Shown: positions 1 to 8,342, numbered from the stretch's first letter. The stretch is DNA of 24,833 bases from Prolixibacteraceae bacterium UBA6029 (GCA_002429385.1 DIZL01000037.1:1-24833), one strand, 5' to 3'. Numbers and translations: made by a program. Notes: a model not told the origin generated them from the sequence alone.

Positions 1-797
1 GAACACCGATATTTTCAATGGGACCAACGTCTACCCGTGCACAGGGAGCCGGGGCAGTCACCTACACCGCAACAGCCACCAATACCACTGGAATAACTTA
101 TAGCCTGGATGCAGCATCTATAACAGGAGGAAACAGTATTAGCTCTTCTACAGGGGCGGTAACTTATGTAGCCGGATGGAGTGGAATCTCTACCATTACG
201 GCCTCCGCTGCCGGTAGTGGCGGACCAAAAACAGCCACTCACACTGCAACTACTACTCCTACAGTCGGAACACCTGTTTTCACCCTGGGATCAACTTCTA
301 CCCGTGCACAGGGGGCCGGGGCAGTCACCTACACGGCAACAGCCACCAATACTACCGGAATAACTTATAGTCTGGATGCTGCATCTATTACTGGTGGAAA
401 CAGTATTAGCTCTTCTACAGGGGCGGTAACTTATGTCGCCGGATGGAGTGGAATCTCTACCATCACGGCCTCCGCTGCTGGTAGTGGCGGACCAAAAACG
501 GCTAATCATACGGCAACTACTACTCCTACAGTCGGAATACCTGTTTTCACCCTGGGATCAACTTCTACCCGTGCACAGGGGGCCGGGGCTGTCACCTACA
601 CGGCAACAGCCACCAATACCACTGGAATAACCTATAGCTTGGATGCGGCATCTATAACAGGAGGAAACAGCATTAACTCTTCTGGGACTGTAACTTATAT
701 CGCCGGATGGAGTGGAATCTCTACCATCACGGCCTCCGCTGCCGGTTGTAACGGACCAAAAACGGCTAATCACACCGTAACTGTAACCCCAAAAGTT
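1..797 (+). repeat. Three tandem 267-bp Ig-like domain repeats
   Basis: Identical words such as cccgtgcacagg recur at 34, 301 and 568, an exact period of 267 bp or 89 codons. Units start at about 1, 267 and 534; the third is one codon shorter and slightly diverged. The repeats encode a Thr/Ser/Gly-rich beta-sandwich-like domain of the kind common in Bacteroidota surface proteins. More copies probably lie upstream of the window. High nucleotide identity points to recent duplication or gene conversion. Confidence 0.92.
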
Positions 798-3700
798 GAA
801 ACTGTTCCCCCAGCAAGTCTGCTGGTAAATGGAGAAACACTGACCTTACACAACGGAAAACTGGCAAATAATGCTTTATGGAGATGGTATAATGATTACA
901 AGGGGACTGCTTTGGCATATGATACAGTTTATACCCCCAGCCTTCAGCGTTCGGCCCGGGTTCGTGCACGTGCCGAATGGAATGATCCTGTTGCCAAACA
1001 CAGCTATTTTGTATCTAATAAAATACAGAAACCAGAATCAATAAGTTTGTCTGCAAACCAAAATTACATCGTAAGCTATTCCCCGGTAAGGCCACGAACT
1101 ACATCGGATAGTATAACTTCTCTCCTTCTCGAAGAGCAGGGTGCCGTAGTGCAGTACTTCGACGGGCTGGGCAGGCCCACACAAACCGTGGCGGCCAACC
1201 AAAGTTATTATTTCAATGACTTGGTTACTGGTATTAAGTATGATAGTTTCGGTCGGCAAGATTCGACATATCTTCCTGCAACCAATCATGGAACCGGAGC
1301 GTTTGTCACTAATCAACCATCGTTAATTAAAGGTTTTTATACATCAGGACATAACGAAGTTGACGGCCTTCCAATCCTTATTGATAATAGCAAAATAGCT
1401 TCCAAAACTGTTTATGAACCTTCTCCTCTAAACCGTATCACTTCTACAATAGATCCTGCCGGTGATACTATTTCGTACACTTATGGACCCAATGCTGACA
1501 GTGAGGTAATCCTTTGGTCAGTTGTTGGTAACAATTGTACCAGAACAAGCACATCTTCGACCTATGCTGCCAACCAACTGTACATGACCCAAACTACTGA
1601 CCCTTCAAGGAAAATAGTTCAAGAATACAAGGATAAGTTGGGACAGATAGTATTGAAAGTAGCTGGTTCCGCCAATACCTACTATGTGTATGACGATTTC
1701 GGATTGTTACGTTATGTGCTTTCGCCAAAAGCTTCCGCAATTATGACGGGTGCAATCTATACACCAGATTCTGCAAGAGTAAAAGGCCTTTGCTACTATT
1801 ACGAGTACGATGCACGCAAACGAATGATCAAAAAACAACTACCCGGAGCCGATCCTGTGTATATGGTATACGATGCCCGTGACCGGCTGGTGCTGACCCA
1901 GGATGGTAAAACCCGTGCTGAAGACCCAACAAAATGGTTATATACCAAATACGAAAATAACCTGAACCGTCCTATCGAAACCGGAAGGCTGATTACCAGT
2001 ATCAATTGGGGCGATCTGCAAACAGATTTTGCCAGTTTCATTGATATCCCGACTTTAGGTTACACTCCGGTCGAGGTGCTTACACAAACTACCTACGACA
2101 ATTATATCAGAATAACTCCTGAACCCAGTGTGATCCCGATTTCAAAAAACGCAAACGTAAAAGGAATGATAACACAGACCAGAAACAAAATTCTGGATAA
2201 TACTGGCAGTTATGTTACTACTGACTTCTTTTACGATGACAAATATCGGGTAATACAAACCGTGGTTAGTGGTTCGCCCATTACGCAAACAAGTACCAAT
2301 AAGTACGATTTTGTTGGAAAAGTTGTTGAAAACGAAGAACAGTATAGCGGGTTCCCTGCAATACACAAATACTTCAGCTACGACCATGCCAGGCGGTTGG
2401 AAAAAGTGGAACATCAGTTGGATGAGACTTTAAGCAATAGGGTTGTGCTGACCCAAAACGACTACAACGACCTTGGACAATTGATGCTAAAAAAACTGCA
2501 CTCGGCAAACAATACAAGCTTTGCCCAGGATATTGATTACCAATACGACATCCGTGGCTGGCTGAAAAGTATCAATAACCTTACAGATAGTACTTCCCGT
2601 AAATTGTATGCCCAGCAACTAGCTTACAAAAAAAACGGCAATATCAATAATATGACGTGGAAAAACACACCGATTGACAATTATGGCAGTATTGGGACAA
2701 TCATTAAGCAACAGTATGATTTTACTTATGATGGAATGAATCGGTTAGTTAATGCTGCGTATTCTGAGAAAAATTCGAGAGGTCAGGCAATTGTCACCAA
2801 AGCTAATTTCTTTGATGAAACCCCTGGCTACGATCTGAATGGAAACATTACAACCTTAGCAAGGCAGGGGAATACCCTTATATCTGGGTTCAACAAAGGA
2901 CTTATTGACAACCTTACCTATGTGTACAATACTAACAGCAACCAGATCAATAACATTACCGATGCAGGGGTTGGGGCCGTCCACCTGAAGGAATTTAAAA
3001 ACCTGGGGGGTACTTTTGCCTACGATACCAACGGAAATGCTACCACGGTACCCCATAAACAAAGCACAATTACCTATAATTACCTGAATTTACCTTCACG
3101 GGTTGTTATTGCCGGACAAAATATTGACTATCTTTACGACGCCGCTGGTAATAAACTGCAAAAGACTTTTGGGACAAATAACACATATTACCAGGGCAGC
3201 GTTCTTAAAATTAATGATCAATCAATTGTTTTAACTGGTGAAGGCCGGGCAGTTAAGTATGGCACTGGAAACTGGGCTTATGAGTATGACCTGAAGGATC
3301 ATTTGGGAAATACCCGAATAAGTTTTGCCGCACAAAATGCCTCTGTCAATGTTTTGCAAACCAAAGACTATTATCCTTTTGGAATGGAAATGATTAACGG
3401 ATACGTGAATTCACCTACTGCTACCAAGTATCTTTACAATGGTAAGGAGTTGCAGGACGAAGGTGTGGATACAAATTCCGACGGGAATATTGACATTACA
3501 GTGGACATGTATGATTACGGTGCCAGATTCTATGATCCGGCAATCGGCAGGTGGCATGTAGCGGATCCTCTTGCTGATCAGGCGCCGGGTTGGTCTCCTT
3601 ACAGGTATGGTTTTGACAACCCGATTAGTTTTACAGATCCGACAGGGATGTGGGAAGATTGGGTAGAAAAAGCTGACAGTAAAAAGATAGTATGGGATGA

Positions 3701-4247
3701 AAAAGTCACAAGCGCAAATGATAAAGACTTACAGGCAGGAGATAAATATTTGGGCAAAAACGTACTGGTTGCCACCAATAATAGGGATGCCAATCTAAAT
3801 GAGCCAATCAATTCTGCGAAATTTGAACTTTATTTGGAAAGTAATAAAGAAGGTTCTTCCGCAACAATTATGGGCAACACAGTTCCTGCCGATACAAGAT
3901 TGCAAGGAACTTTAGCAGAAGGGATATATATAGCAGTATTTGGACAAAGGAATAACCCAAAATACAAGGATGAATCGGCATTAAGAATATCTAATTTAGA
4001 TGGAACCGATGGGCTATCAACAGTAAAAGGTAATCCGAATCCGAAAAGCGATGGAGAAACTTTGACAGGAGTTTTATTCCACATAGGCAACCTGTATCAA
4101 AAAAGTCTAAAAGATAGTCGAGGTAACCCTTATTCAGAAGGATGTCAAACATCACATAATGGACCTGATGCTGCTAAATTACATAAAGATTTCTTTTCTC
4201 ATATAGAGCGTAATTTTAATGGTTATTATTATTTAAGAGGCAAATGA
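1..4247 (+). CDS. Rhs/YD-repeat polymorphic toxin with DUF6443 region (5' end outside window)
   Basis: A large, probably surface or secreted polymorphic toxin. The reading frame is open from base 3 and continues upstream, so the ATG at 18 is internal. Counting from that Met, residues 1-260 are three near-identical Ig-like repeats. About 340-430 match the DUF6443 start of Bacteroidota Rhs proteins (NYIVSYSP, QYFDGLGRPTQT). About 430-1210 are YD/Rhs repeats closing with the core signature DHLGNTR, YNGKELQDE, YDYGARFYDPAIGRW and DPTG. The variable tip (about 1211-1409) ends with H1355-I-G-N, S1373-x-G-C1376-Q. This resembles the H-x-G-N...GC pattern of DUF5675 and the H...S-x-GC layout of YkuD L,D-transpeptidase-like enzymes, so action on the cell wall is possible but unproven. 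The tip is visibly more AT-rich than the core. The stop overlaps the next ATG (ATGA), as expected for toxin followed by immunity gene. The family is certain; the tip activity is inferred. Confidence 0.9.
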   Translation, partial: TPIFSMGPTSTRAQGAGAVTYTATATNTTGITYSLDAASITGGNSISSSTGAVTYVAGWSGISTITASAAGSGGPKTATHTATTTPTVGTPVFTLGSTSTRAQGAGAVTYTATATNTTGITYSLDAASITGGNSISSSTGAVTYVAGWSGISTITASAAGSGGPKTANHTATTTPTVGIPVFTLGSTSTRAQGAGAVTYTATATNTTGITYSLDAASITGGNSINSSGTVTYIAGWSGISTITASAAGCNGPKTANHTVTVTPKVETVPPASLLVNGETLTLHNGKLANNALWRWYNDYKGTALAYDTVYTPSLQRSARVRARAEWNDPVAKHSYFVSNKIQKPESISLSANQNYIVSYSPVRPRTTSDSITSLLLEEQGAVVQYFDGLGRPTQTVAANQSYYFNDLVTGIKYDSFGRQDSTYLPATNHGTGAFVTNQPSLIKGFYTSGHNEVDGLPILIDNSKIASKTVYEPSPLNRITSTIDPAGDTISYTYGPNADSEVILWSVVGNNCTRTSTSSTYAANQLYMTQTTDPSRKIVQEYKDKLGQIVLKVAGSANTYYVYDDFGLLRYVLSPKASAIMTGAIYTPDSARVKGLCYYYEYDARKRMIKKQLPGADPVYMVYDARDRLVLTQDGKTRAEDPTKWLYTKYENNLNRPIETGRLITSINWGDLQTDFASFIDIPTLGYTPVEVLTQTTYDNYIRITPEPSVIPISKNANVKGMITQTRNKILDNTGSYVTTDFFYDDKYRVIQTVVSGSPITQTSTNKYDFVGKVVENEEQYSGFPAIHKYFSYDHARRLEKVEHQLDETLSNRVVLTQNDYNDLGQLMLKKLHSANNTSFAQDIDYQYDIRGWLKSINNLTDSTSRKLYAQQLAYKKNGNINNMTWKNTPIDNYGSIGTIIKQQYDFTYDGMNRLVNAAYSEKNSRGQAIVTKANFFDETPGYDLNGNITTLARQGNTLISGFNKGLIDNLTYVYNTNSNQINNITDAGVGAVHLKEFKNLGGTFAYDTNGNATTVPHKQSTITYNYLNLPSRVVIAGQNIDYLYDAAGNKLQKTFGTNNTYYQGSVLKINDQSIVLTGEGRAVKYGTGNWAYEYDLKDHLGNTRISFAAQNASVNVLQTKDYYPFGMEMINGYVNSPTATKYLYNGKELQDEGVDTNSDGNIDITVDMYDYGARFYDPAIGRWHVADPLADQAPGWSPYRYGFDNPISFTDPTGMWEDWVEKADSKKIVWDEKVTSANDKDLQAGDKYLGKNVLVATNNRDANLNEPINSAKFELYLESNKEGSSATIMGNTVPADTRLQGTLAEGIYIAVFGQRNNPKYKDESALRISNLDGTDGLSTVKGNPNPKSDGETLTGVLFHIGNLYQKSLKDSRGNPYSEGCQTSHNGPDAAKLHKDFFSHIERNFNGYYYLRGK

Positions 4248-4711
4248 AAAAATTATTTTCGATAATCATCTGTTTGATAATCATTGTGAAACTATCATCA
4301 CAAGAAGTTTATCAAGTTCAATCTTATGAAAAAGCATACAATTTATCAAACAGTCATTGGACTTTCAAAGTAGAAAATTGTTGTTTAAATTACTATGATT
4401 TAAAAGAACATCATAGCTACATTTTTTATTCCGGTGAACGTGATGAATATTATCCAGGAGTGTATTCGATAAAAAACGATACTTTATTTTTACGAGAGTT
4501 TTATTCGGATGAAGATGACCCATTTGAACTTCTTGATAAGGAAGTGAAATTTGTAGCCTTGTTAAATGGAAATTCCTTCCAGTTGCTTTATAGAGAAGAT
4601 CAAATTCATACAAAAGAAGGATATATTAAATGGGTTAAAACATTATTGGGCGAAAAACCTATCTTCCGAAGAACAAATAAATTATCAAATAAGACTAAAC
4701 TAAAAAAATAA
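4244..4711 (+). CDS. Putative immunity protein for the Rhs tip, exported
   Basis: A 155-residue protein I do not recognise by family. It starts with a clear Sec-type signal (MKKLF, then hydrophobic IIICLIIIV, likely cleavage near SSQ-EV), so the mature protein should sit in the periplasm or be exported. The rest is a small acidic and aromatic domain with paired cysteines (C-C near residue 46) and a basic C-terminus. Its ATG overlaps the Rhs stop codon, so it is translationally coupled. Position, size and AT-rich composition like the toxin tip fit an immunity gene. A periplasmic immunity protein would agree with a tip that attacks peptidoglycan or another envelope target. The immunity role is inferred from context only. 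Confidence 0.62.
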   Translation: MKKLFSIIICLIIIVKLSSQEVYQVQSYEKAYNLSNSHWTFKVENCCLNYYDLKEHHSYIFYSGERDEYYPGVYSIKNDTLFLREFYSDEDDPFELLDKEVKFVALLNGNSFQLLYREDQIHTKEGYIKWVKTLLGEKPIFRRTNKLSNKTKLKK

Positions 4712-4713
4712 GT

Positions 4714-4786
4714 AATGTTTTAATTCAAAGTCACTGCTCTTCATATGAGCGATAGCGGGAGCAAGAAATGAAAAAATTAAAACGTT
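4714..4786. repeat. Imperfect inverted repeat after the immunity gene
   Basis: gttttaatt at 4717-4725 is complementary to aattaaaac at 4775-4783, extendable to 12 pairs with one G-U across 4714-4786, enclosing 49 bases. A smaller gctc/gagc pair (4736-4739, 4747-4750) lies inside. It may fold in the 3' region of the transcript; no function is assigned. Confidence 0.35.
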
Positions 4787-4797
4787 TGTAAAGCAAC

Positions 4798-4843
4798 AGA
4801 ATAAAACAAAACCCGGCCATTTGGTCGGGTTTTGTTTTATTCT
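4798..4843. terminator. Strong bidirectional rho-independent terminator
   Basis: A perfect 18-bp stem (agaataaaacaaaacccg at 4798-4815, complement at 4826-4843) with a 10-base loop holding cca/tgg. The upper stem is GC-rich, and both outer arms are A/T-rich, giving a U-rich tail on either strand. It separates the + strand toxin-immunity unit from the - strand toxin-antitoxin unit, so it should serve both. The stop codon of the broken toxin gene (4837-4839) lies inside the right arm. Confidence 0.85.
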
Positions 4844-5164
4844 GGGATGAGTTTAATAAGTTCGAGGATCTCGCTTTCGGAAAGGTTTTCGAGTTCCGAT
4901 TTGTCGTAAATGGATAGCAGATAGGCAATACCGTCCTTATAAACAACGTGGACAATAACCCTTGCGCCGCCCGATTTGCCTTTGCCCTTGCTAGCAATGG
5001 CCAGGCGTACCTTTTGGCAACCGTGGCCAATGGGCGTTCCTTTGTCCGGGTCTTCCTTTAGCCCGCCGATAAGGGTTTGAAGTTCCTTTTTAAGCGAAGG
5101 GATTTTTTGGCCAGGCGTTTGGCCTGCCGGTCAAAATAGATATGGTCTTGACGCTAAAGCTCAT
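4837..5164 (-). pseudogene. RelE/ParE-family toxin broken by two frameshifts
   Basis: Translation of the minus strand gives MSFSVKTISI from the ATG at 5164-5162, then DRQAKRLAKK in a second frame, then PSLKKELQTLIGGLKEDP...GCQKVRLAIASKGKGKSGGA...LLSIYDKSELENLSESEILELIKLIPE in a third, ending at 4837. This is the typical RelE/ParE-like toxin pattern, including the R-x-A-I-A-S-K-G-K-G-K-S-G-G motif. Adding one base at the A-run at 5133-5136 and one near 5098-5108 restores a single frame of 330 nt, or 109 residues. The start overlaps the end of the antitoxin gene by 11 nt, as in intact modules. As written the toxin cannot be made. Both lesions are at homopolymers, so sequencing error is a real alternative to true decay. 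Codon use is more GC-rich than in neighbouring genes, suggesting acquisition. Confidence 0.82.
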
Positions 5165-5375
5165 TGAGCAGGTCTTCAGCGTTACGTGCCTGGATTTTAC
5201 CTTCCTTCACCTGCTTCATCTCTTCAACGGCTTCGGCCAGTTCGGCCAGGAACAGTTTTTTGTTGCGCAGGCGTTCCAGCTCGTCAAGGTCTTTTTTTAT
5301 CTGTTCCCAATCCTTCATGGGCAACTGTACGGCATGCTTATGGCCTTTGCGGTCGGTTATATACTGTAGTTCCAT
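5154..5375 (-). CDS. Antitoxin of a type II toxin-antitoxin module
   Basis: A 73-residue acidic, helical protein starting MELQYITDRKGHKHAVQLPM and continuing with a charged helix (KDWEQIKKDLDELERLR) and a Glu/Lys-rich C-terminus. This layout is typical of small Bacteroidota antitoxins of the Phd/YefM or RelB-like sort paired with RelE/ParE toxins: an N-terminal DNA-binding and dimer part, then a toxin-wrapping tail. I chose the ATG at 5375-5373 because the residues before it (an upstream ATG at 5444) do not look like this family and would place the start almost at the -7 promoter element. The gene is intact and precedes the frameshifted toxin with an 11-nt overlap. If the toxin is truly dead, this is an orphan antitoxin that may still bind DNA or neutralise related toxins. 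Confidence 0.75.
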   Translation of the reverse strand: MELQYITDRKGHKHAVQLPMKDWEQIKKDLDELERLRNKKLFLAELAEAVEEMKQVKEGKIQARNAEDLLNEL

Positions 5376-5441
5376 CGTTGTCGTGTTTAATGTGTTGCAT
5401 AAGCTTTCCTGGCCTTGAAATCCCTGATCAGTGACTCTCAA

Positions 5442-5473
5442 CAAAAGTACAGAACAAATCAGTATTAACCAAA
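5442..5473 (-). promoter_or_regulatory. Bacteroidota-type promoter for the antitoxin gene
   Basis: On the minus strand TTTG (5473-5470) is followed after 20 nt by TACTTTTG (5449-5442), an exact match to the TAnnTTTG -7 element with a -33 TTTG. It lies about 67 nt upstream of the chosen antitoxin start. Antitoxin-toxin complexes usually repress such promoters; no clear operator palindrome was identified. Confidence 0.55.
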
Positions 5474-5519
5474 CGTTAAAAGTCTTGCATGATTAAGATT
5501 GATTTGTTCGGTTTGCAAA

Positions 5520-5936
5520 TCAAAAACTAGTTGATAACAAGTAATGCAATTTCTTCTTTACTTTTTCACGTATTCTTTCACTTCCTCTTTCAATTCTGGA
5601 TAGGGTTGTTGAGTCGATTTCTATGATTCTGGCAAATTCTTTTTGTGATAAACCTTTTCTAATTCTATATTTAATTATTGGATTCTCATTCATCTCAGGG
5701 GTATATCCCAAAAATGAAATTATTTTAGGAATTTGATAAAGGTTTGGCTCAGTTCTGTTTAATTCCCAGTTGGTGATTGATTCTGCGGTTACATTGATTA
5801 TTTTAGCAACTTGGGATTGAGTTAGGTTTAAATCTAGTCGTTTCTTTCGAAGATGGTCTCCATAAGTGATAAGTTCTTTGGGGTATGGCTTTTTGTTTGG
5901 TCTTTTTGATGATAGTTGGATATTGCAGATGGGCAA
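5520..5936 (-). CDS. XRE-family regulator with two helix-turn-helix motifs
   Basis: A 138-residue probable DNA-binding regulator. Two XRE-like segments are visible. The first (about residues 26-78) contains LTQSQVAKIINVTAESITNWE; the second (about 88-130) contains LSQKEFARIIEIDSTTLSRIE. Each shows the turn and recognition-helix spacing of Cro/C1 HTH domains. The N-terminus is basic (SSKRPNKKPYPKE). There is no effector or dimerisation domain, so it may act as a compact two-headed binder. It is transcribed in the same direction as the toxin-antitoxin pair downstream and the hxs genes upstream, separated from hxsC by 130 bp. It could regulate either neighbour, but nothing in the sequence settles that. 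Confidence 0.8.
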   Translation of the reverse strand: MPICNIQLSSKRPNKKPYPKELITYGDHLRKKRLDLNLTQSQVAKIINVTAESITNWELNRTEPNLYQIPKIISFLGYTPEMNENPIIKYRIRKGLSQKEFARIIEIDSTTLSRIERGSERIREKVKKKLHYLLSTSF

Positions 5937-5989
5937 TAAAACAATGATTCAGCAGAACTACTAATCACCTTAACTTATACTGAGAATTC

Positions 5990-6007
5990 ATGAACAGCTG
6001 GGTTCAT
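5990..6007. repeat. Short perfect hairpin between hxsC and the HTH gene
   Basis: atgaac (5990-5995) pairs with gttcat (6002-6007) across a 6-base loop. There is no U-run on either strand, so it is not a standard terminator. It could be an operator half-site pair for the adjacent regulator or may have no function. Confidence 0.3.
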
Positions 6008-6066
6008 CATTTCAATTTATTTCCAGTCAAATGATATTAAACTTTGCCAACACGTAATATTACAAA

Positions 6067-6936
6067 CTAAAACTTTGGTGTTATTTCTAATTCTTTTTTT
6101 GATGTTGAAAATAAACCACAACAATCATTTTTCATCTTGCATTTTTCACAACCTGAGAGATATTTTACTTTCCAATCGGAAATGGATTTCCGTGCAAATT
6201 CATGAAGGGATAAGGGTAAACAACAATGCGGAAGATTAAAAACAGAAACATCCATCCCCCAGATAGATAAATTGATTACAGCTTTTTCTAATTGAATTTG
6301 ATATTCGCCTGGATTAACCCAAACTATTTCATGATTTTTAATCGCATAACCAGTATCTTCCAATCCCATGAAGGAAATATAACTTACGAATGGAAGGTTT
6401 TTGTAAATGAAATTTGATAGTGTGTATAATCTGTTGAAATTAATTTTGGTGATAACAATTCTAAGTTCTATTTTAATTCCAAACTCAGCAAGATTGTATA
6501 AGCCTTTCATCGTTTCAACATAGGATTTTCCAACTTGGGTAATCTGATCGTGATCATAACTATAATCAGAATGTAAAGGAACTCCTAATAATAATTTATC
6601 ACCTCCAACCCTGGCTAATTCTTTTGTATAGTCTCTATTTGCAAAAGCTCTTCCATTACTCAGTATGTGTATTTGAGTCTCTGGTAATTTGCATTTTATT
6701 AGTTCAATAAGGTCAAACAGCTTTTCTCCTAATAAGGTCGGTTCGCCACCTGTAATACCAATGTCTTTTAATTCTATGGGTGCAGAGTCTAATACCAACA
6801 GGTTTTTTTCAAACAATATTTCAACGTCATTTCTTTTCAAAGGTGGTTGTGAACACATTAAACAACGATTGTTACATTGCGCGGTAACAAACAACGAATT
6901 GTCGTTTGAATTAATATCCAATTTTGTTTTAATCAT
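6067..6936 (-). CDS. hxsC: Radical SAM maturase HxsC of the His-Xaa-Ser system
   Basis: A 289-residue radical S-adenosylmethionine enzyme. The [4Fe-4S] cluster motif is C21-N-N-R-C25-L-M-C28, with the SAM-binding GGEP at 63-66 and a typical beta/alpha barrel pattern (ILSNGRA, LRIVITKIN) after it. The C-terminus holds further cysteines (C238, C239, C263, C266, C272, C273), likely ligands of an extra iron-sulfur cluster, as in peptide-modifying radical SAM enzymes. It is the last gene of the hxsA-D-B-C unit and its ATG overlaps the hxsB stop (ATGA), so the two maturases should be made together. In the Hxs family definition this is the second maturase; the substrate is presumed to be HxsA. Enzyme class is clear; the HxsC name rests on gene context and the paired radical SAM arrangement. 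The chemistry is not known to me. Confidence 0.88.
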   Translation of the reverse strand: MIKTKLDINSNDNSLFVTAQCNNRCLMCSQPPLKRNDVEILFEKNLLVLDSAPIELKDIGITGGEPTLLGEKLFDLIELIKCKLPETQIHILSNGRAFANRDYTKELARVGGDKLLLGVPLHSDYSYDHDQITQVGKSYVETMKGLYNLAEFGIKIELRIVITKINFNRLYTLSNFIYKNLPFVSYISFMGLEDTGYAIKNHEIVWVNPGEYQIQLEKAVINLSIWGMDVSVFNLPHCCLPLSLHEFARKSISDWKVKYLSGCEKCKMKNDCCGLFSTSKKELEITPKF

Positions 6937-8342
6937 CCCTTACTATTTTTGATCCATCGTTTGAAAATAGGAAGGACTTCTTCTTCACGTTCTATGATCA
7001 GTGAAAATAGATGCTGTATTATTTTTTTGTGCTTTTTACAAAACGTTGAAGTTGGTCGAAATCCATACATATCTCCCTGTGTCGAATGATTTCGTACCGG
7101 GTCAGCGCCGCAATAATTCATGAAGGCACAATCAGAACACCCTGCGATGGTCTCATTGGCCCATATCATGGCTATTCTTTGTGCTTTTTCTCCATAGAAT
7201 ATTGAATCGTAATGATCGCCTATGTGCCCTAGTCTAAATGTATAATCTCCATGTTCTGCCAGCATTCTTGATTCATCTGAGGCATATACATACCCGTCAT
7301 AGTTATACACTACAACGCTATTAATAATTCCAGAGGGAGATTGAAGATCAACAAAACCAATAGAAAACGGAGTTAATATTTTGCGAAGAATTAAGGCAGT
7401 AAATTCTTCAATGAATAATATTTCGGATTTATTCAGTTCGATGATGTGATCTAATGCTTCCTTATAAAAATTTACAAACCGATCATAATATTCATCCCAA
7501 TTCCCAAATCCCGATGCTAACCCATGTGGATTCAATGCTCGAAGGAAGATACTATGAAATCCATTTTCCAAATAAGTATTAACAATTTCCTTCGGATATT
7601 TAAGAGATTGTTCTGATGCTGTCATTAATGCTGATATTCTGTCAAACCCCAAAACTGCACGGGCCTTATTAATACCTTTTACAACATTTGAATAACTGTC
7701 TGATTTACCCCGATTGTGATTATGTAATAACTTGAACCCATCAAGAGAAGTGGAAATCAAAACTTTGTAACAAACACAGATACCAAGTATTTCATCTGTT
7801 AGATTAATACTATTTGTGCATAGCACATAAGTTATCTCTTTTAAATGATCTTTGTTTTTCTGTTCTGTTGAATTAATGGCAAAAAGAAGTAATTCAGGCA
7901 TGAGGCTTGGTTCTCCGCCTTGAAATTCCATTGTCACCGATGGCGAAGGTGATTTAAGCATCAAATCGATAGCTTTTACCATTGTTTCTCTTGTCATATC
8001 ATAAGTTGATTCATGACATTCATGACTTGAAGCCTGGCAATAGATACAATTTTGGTTACAGCGAAGTGTTAACACAAAAATGTGTAATACAGTAAAATTG
8101 TTGAGAAAGGCTTTTTTTGTTCTTAACCGGACAGCCAGAAGATCAATTAATTCAGGAATGGGTGTTTCGCTTATAAAATACCAATTAATTAGGTCTTTAT
8201 ATAAATCTTCATCTTTTTTGATTTCCTTATCGGCAATCCTTCGAGCTGTTCCAGTAGGGGCTATTAAATAATCTCCAACTTCATTCACCAAGATTTCCTT
8301 ACCATTATGACGAGTAAATCGGAATGGCAAGAGATTATACAT
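6933..8342 (-). CDS. hxsB: Radical SAM/SPASM-like maturase HxsB of the His-Xaa-Ser system
   Basis: A 469-residue radical SAM peptide maturase. Residues 1-85 form an N-terminal segment (LLPFRFTRHNGKEILVNEVGDY) typical of HxsB. The radical SAM motif is C95-N-Q-N-C99-I-Y-C102, followed by a Cys/His-rich stretch (SSHECHES), and QGGEP at 141-145. The C-terminal SPASM-like region carries C402-x2-C405-x5-C411 and C435, expected to hold auxiliary Fe-S clusters as in other peptide-modifying family members. The gene overlaps hxsD upstream by 8 nt and hxsC downstream by 4 nt. The likely role is post-translational modification of the HxS tripeptides or nearby residues of HxsA in the cytoplasm before export; family context supports this but the reaction is unknown. 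Confidence 0.9.
   Translation of the reverse strand: MYNLLPFRFTRHNGKEILVNEVGDYLIAPTGTARRIADKEIKKDEDLYKDLINWYFISETPIPELIDLLAVRLRTKKAFLNNFTVLHIFVLTLRCNQNCIYCQASSHECHESTYDMTRETMVKAIDLMLKSPSPSVTMEFQGGEPSLMPELLLFAINSTEQKNKDHLKEITYVLCTNSINLTDEILGICVCYKVLISTSLDGFKLLHNHNRGKSDSYSNVVKGINKARAVLGFDRISALMTASEQSLKYPKEIVNTYLENGFHSIFLRALNPHGLASGFGNWDEYYDRFVNFYKEALDHIIELNKSEILFIEEFTALILRKILTPFSIGFVDLQSPSGIINSVVVYNYDGYVYASDESRMLAEHGDYTFRLGHIGDHYDSIFYGEKAQRIAMIWANETIAGCSDCAFMNYCGADPVRNHSTQGDMYGFRPTSTFCKKHKKIIQHLFSLIIEREEEVLPIFKRWIKNSKG

Noticed and set aside
18..20. ATG as the start of the Rhs gene
   Set aside because: The frame is open to the window edge, and the residues before this Met (T-P-I-F-S) match the start of the following repeats (T-P-V-F-T). 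The true start is upstream of the window.
4731..5030. A 99-residue minus-strand open frame
   Set aside because: It is an out-of-frame shadow of the broken RelE/ParE-like toxin; the real toxin frames give the recognisable motif.
5376..5444. Longer start for the antitoxin at 5444
   Set aside because: The extra 23 residues do not resemble the family and the start would be almost on the -7 promoter element.
5990..6007. Rho-independent terminator after hxsC
   Set aside because: The 6-bp hairpin is AT-mixed and is not followed by a U-run on either strand.
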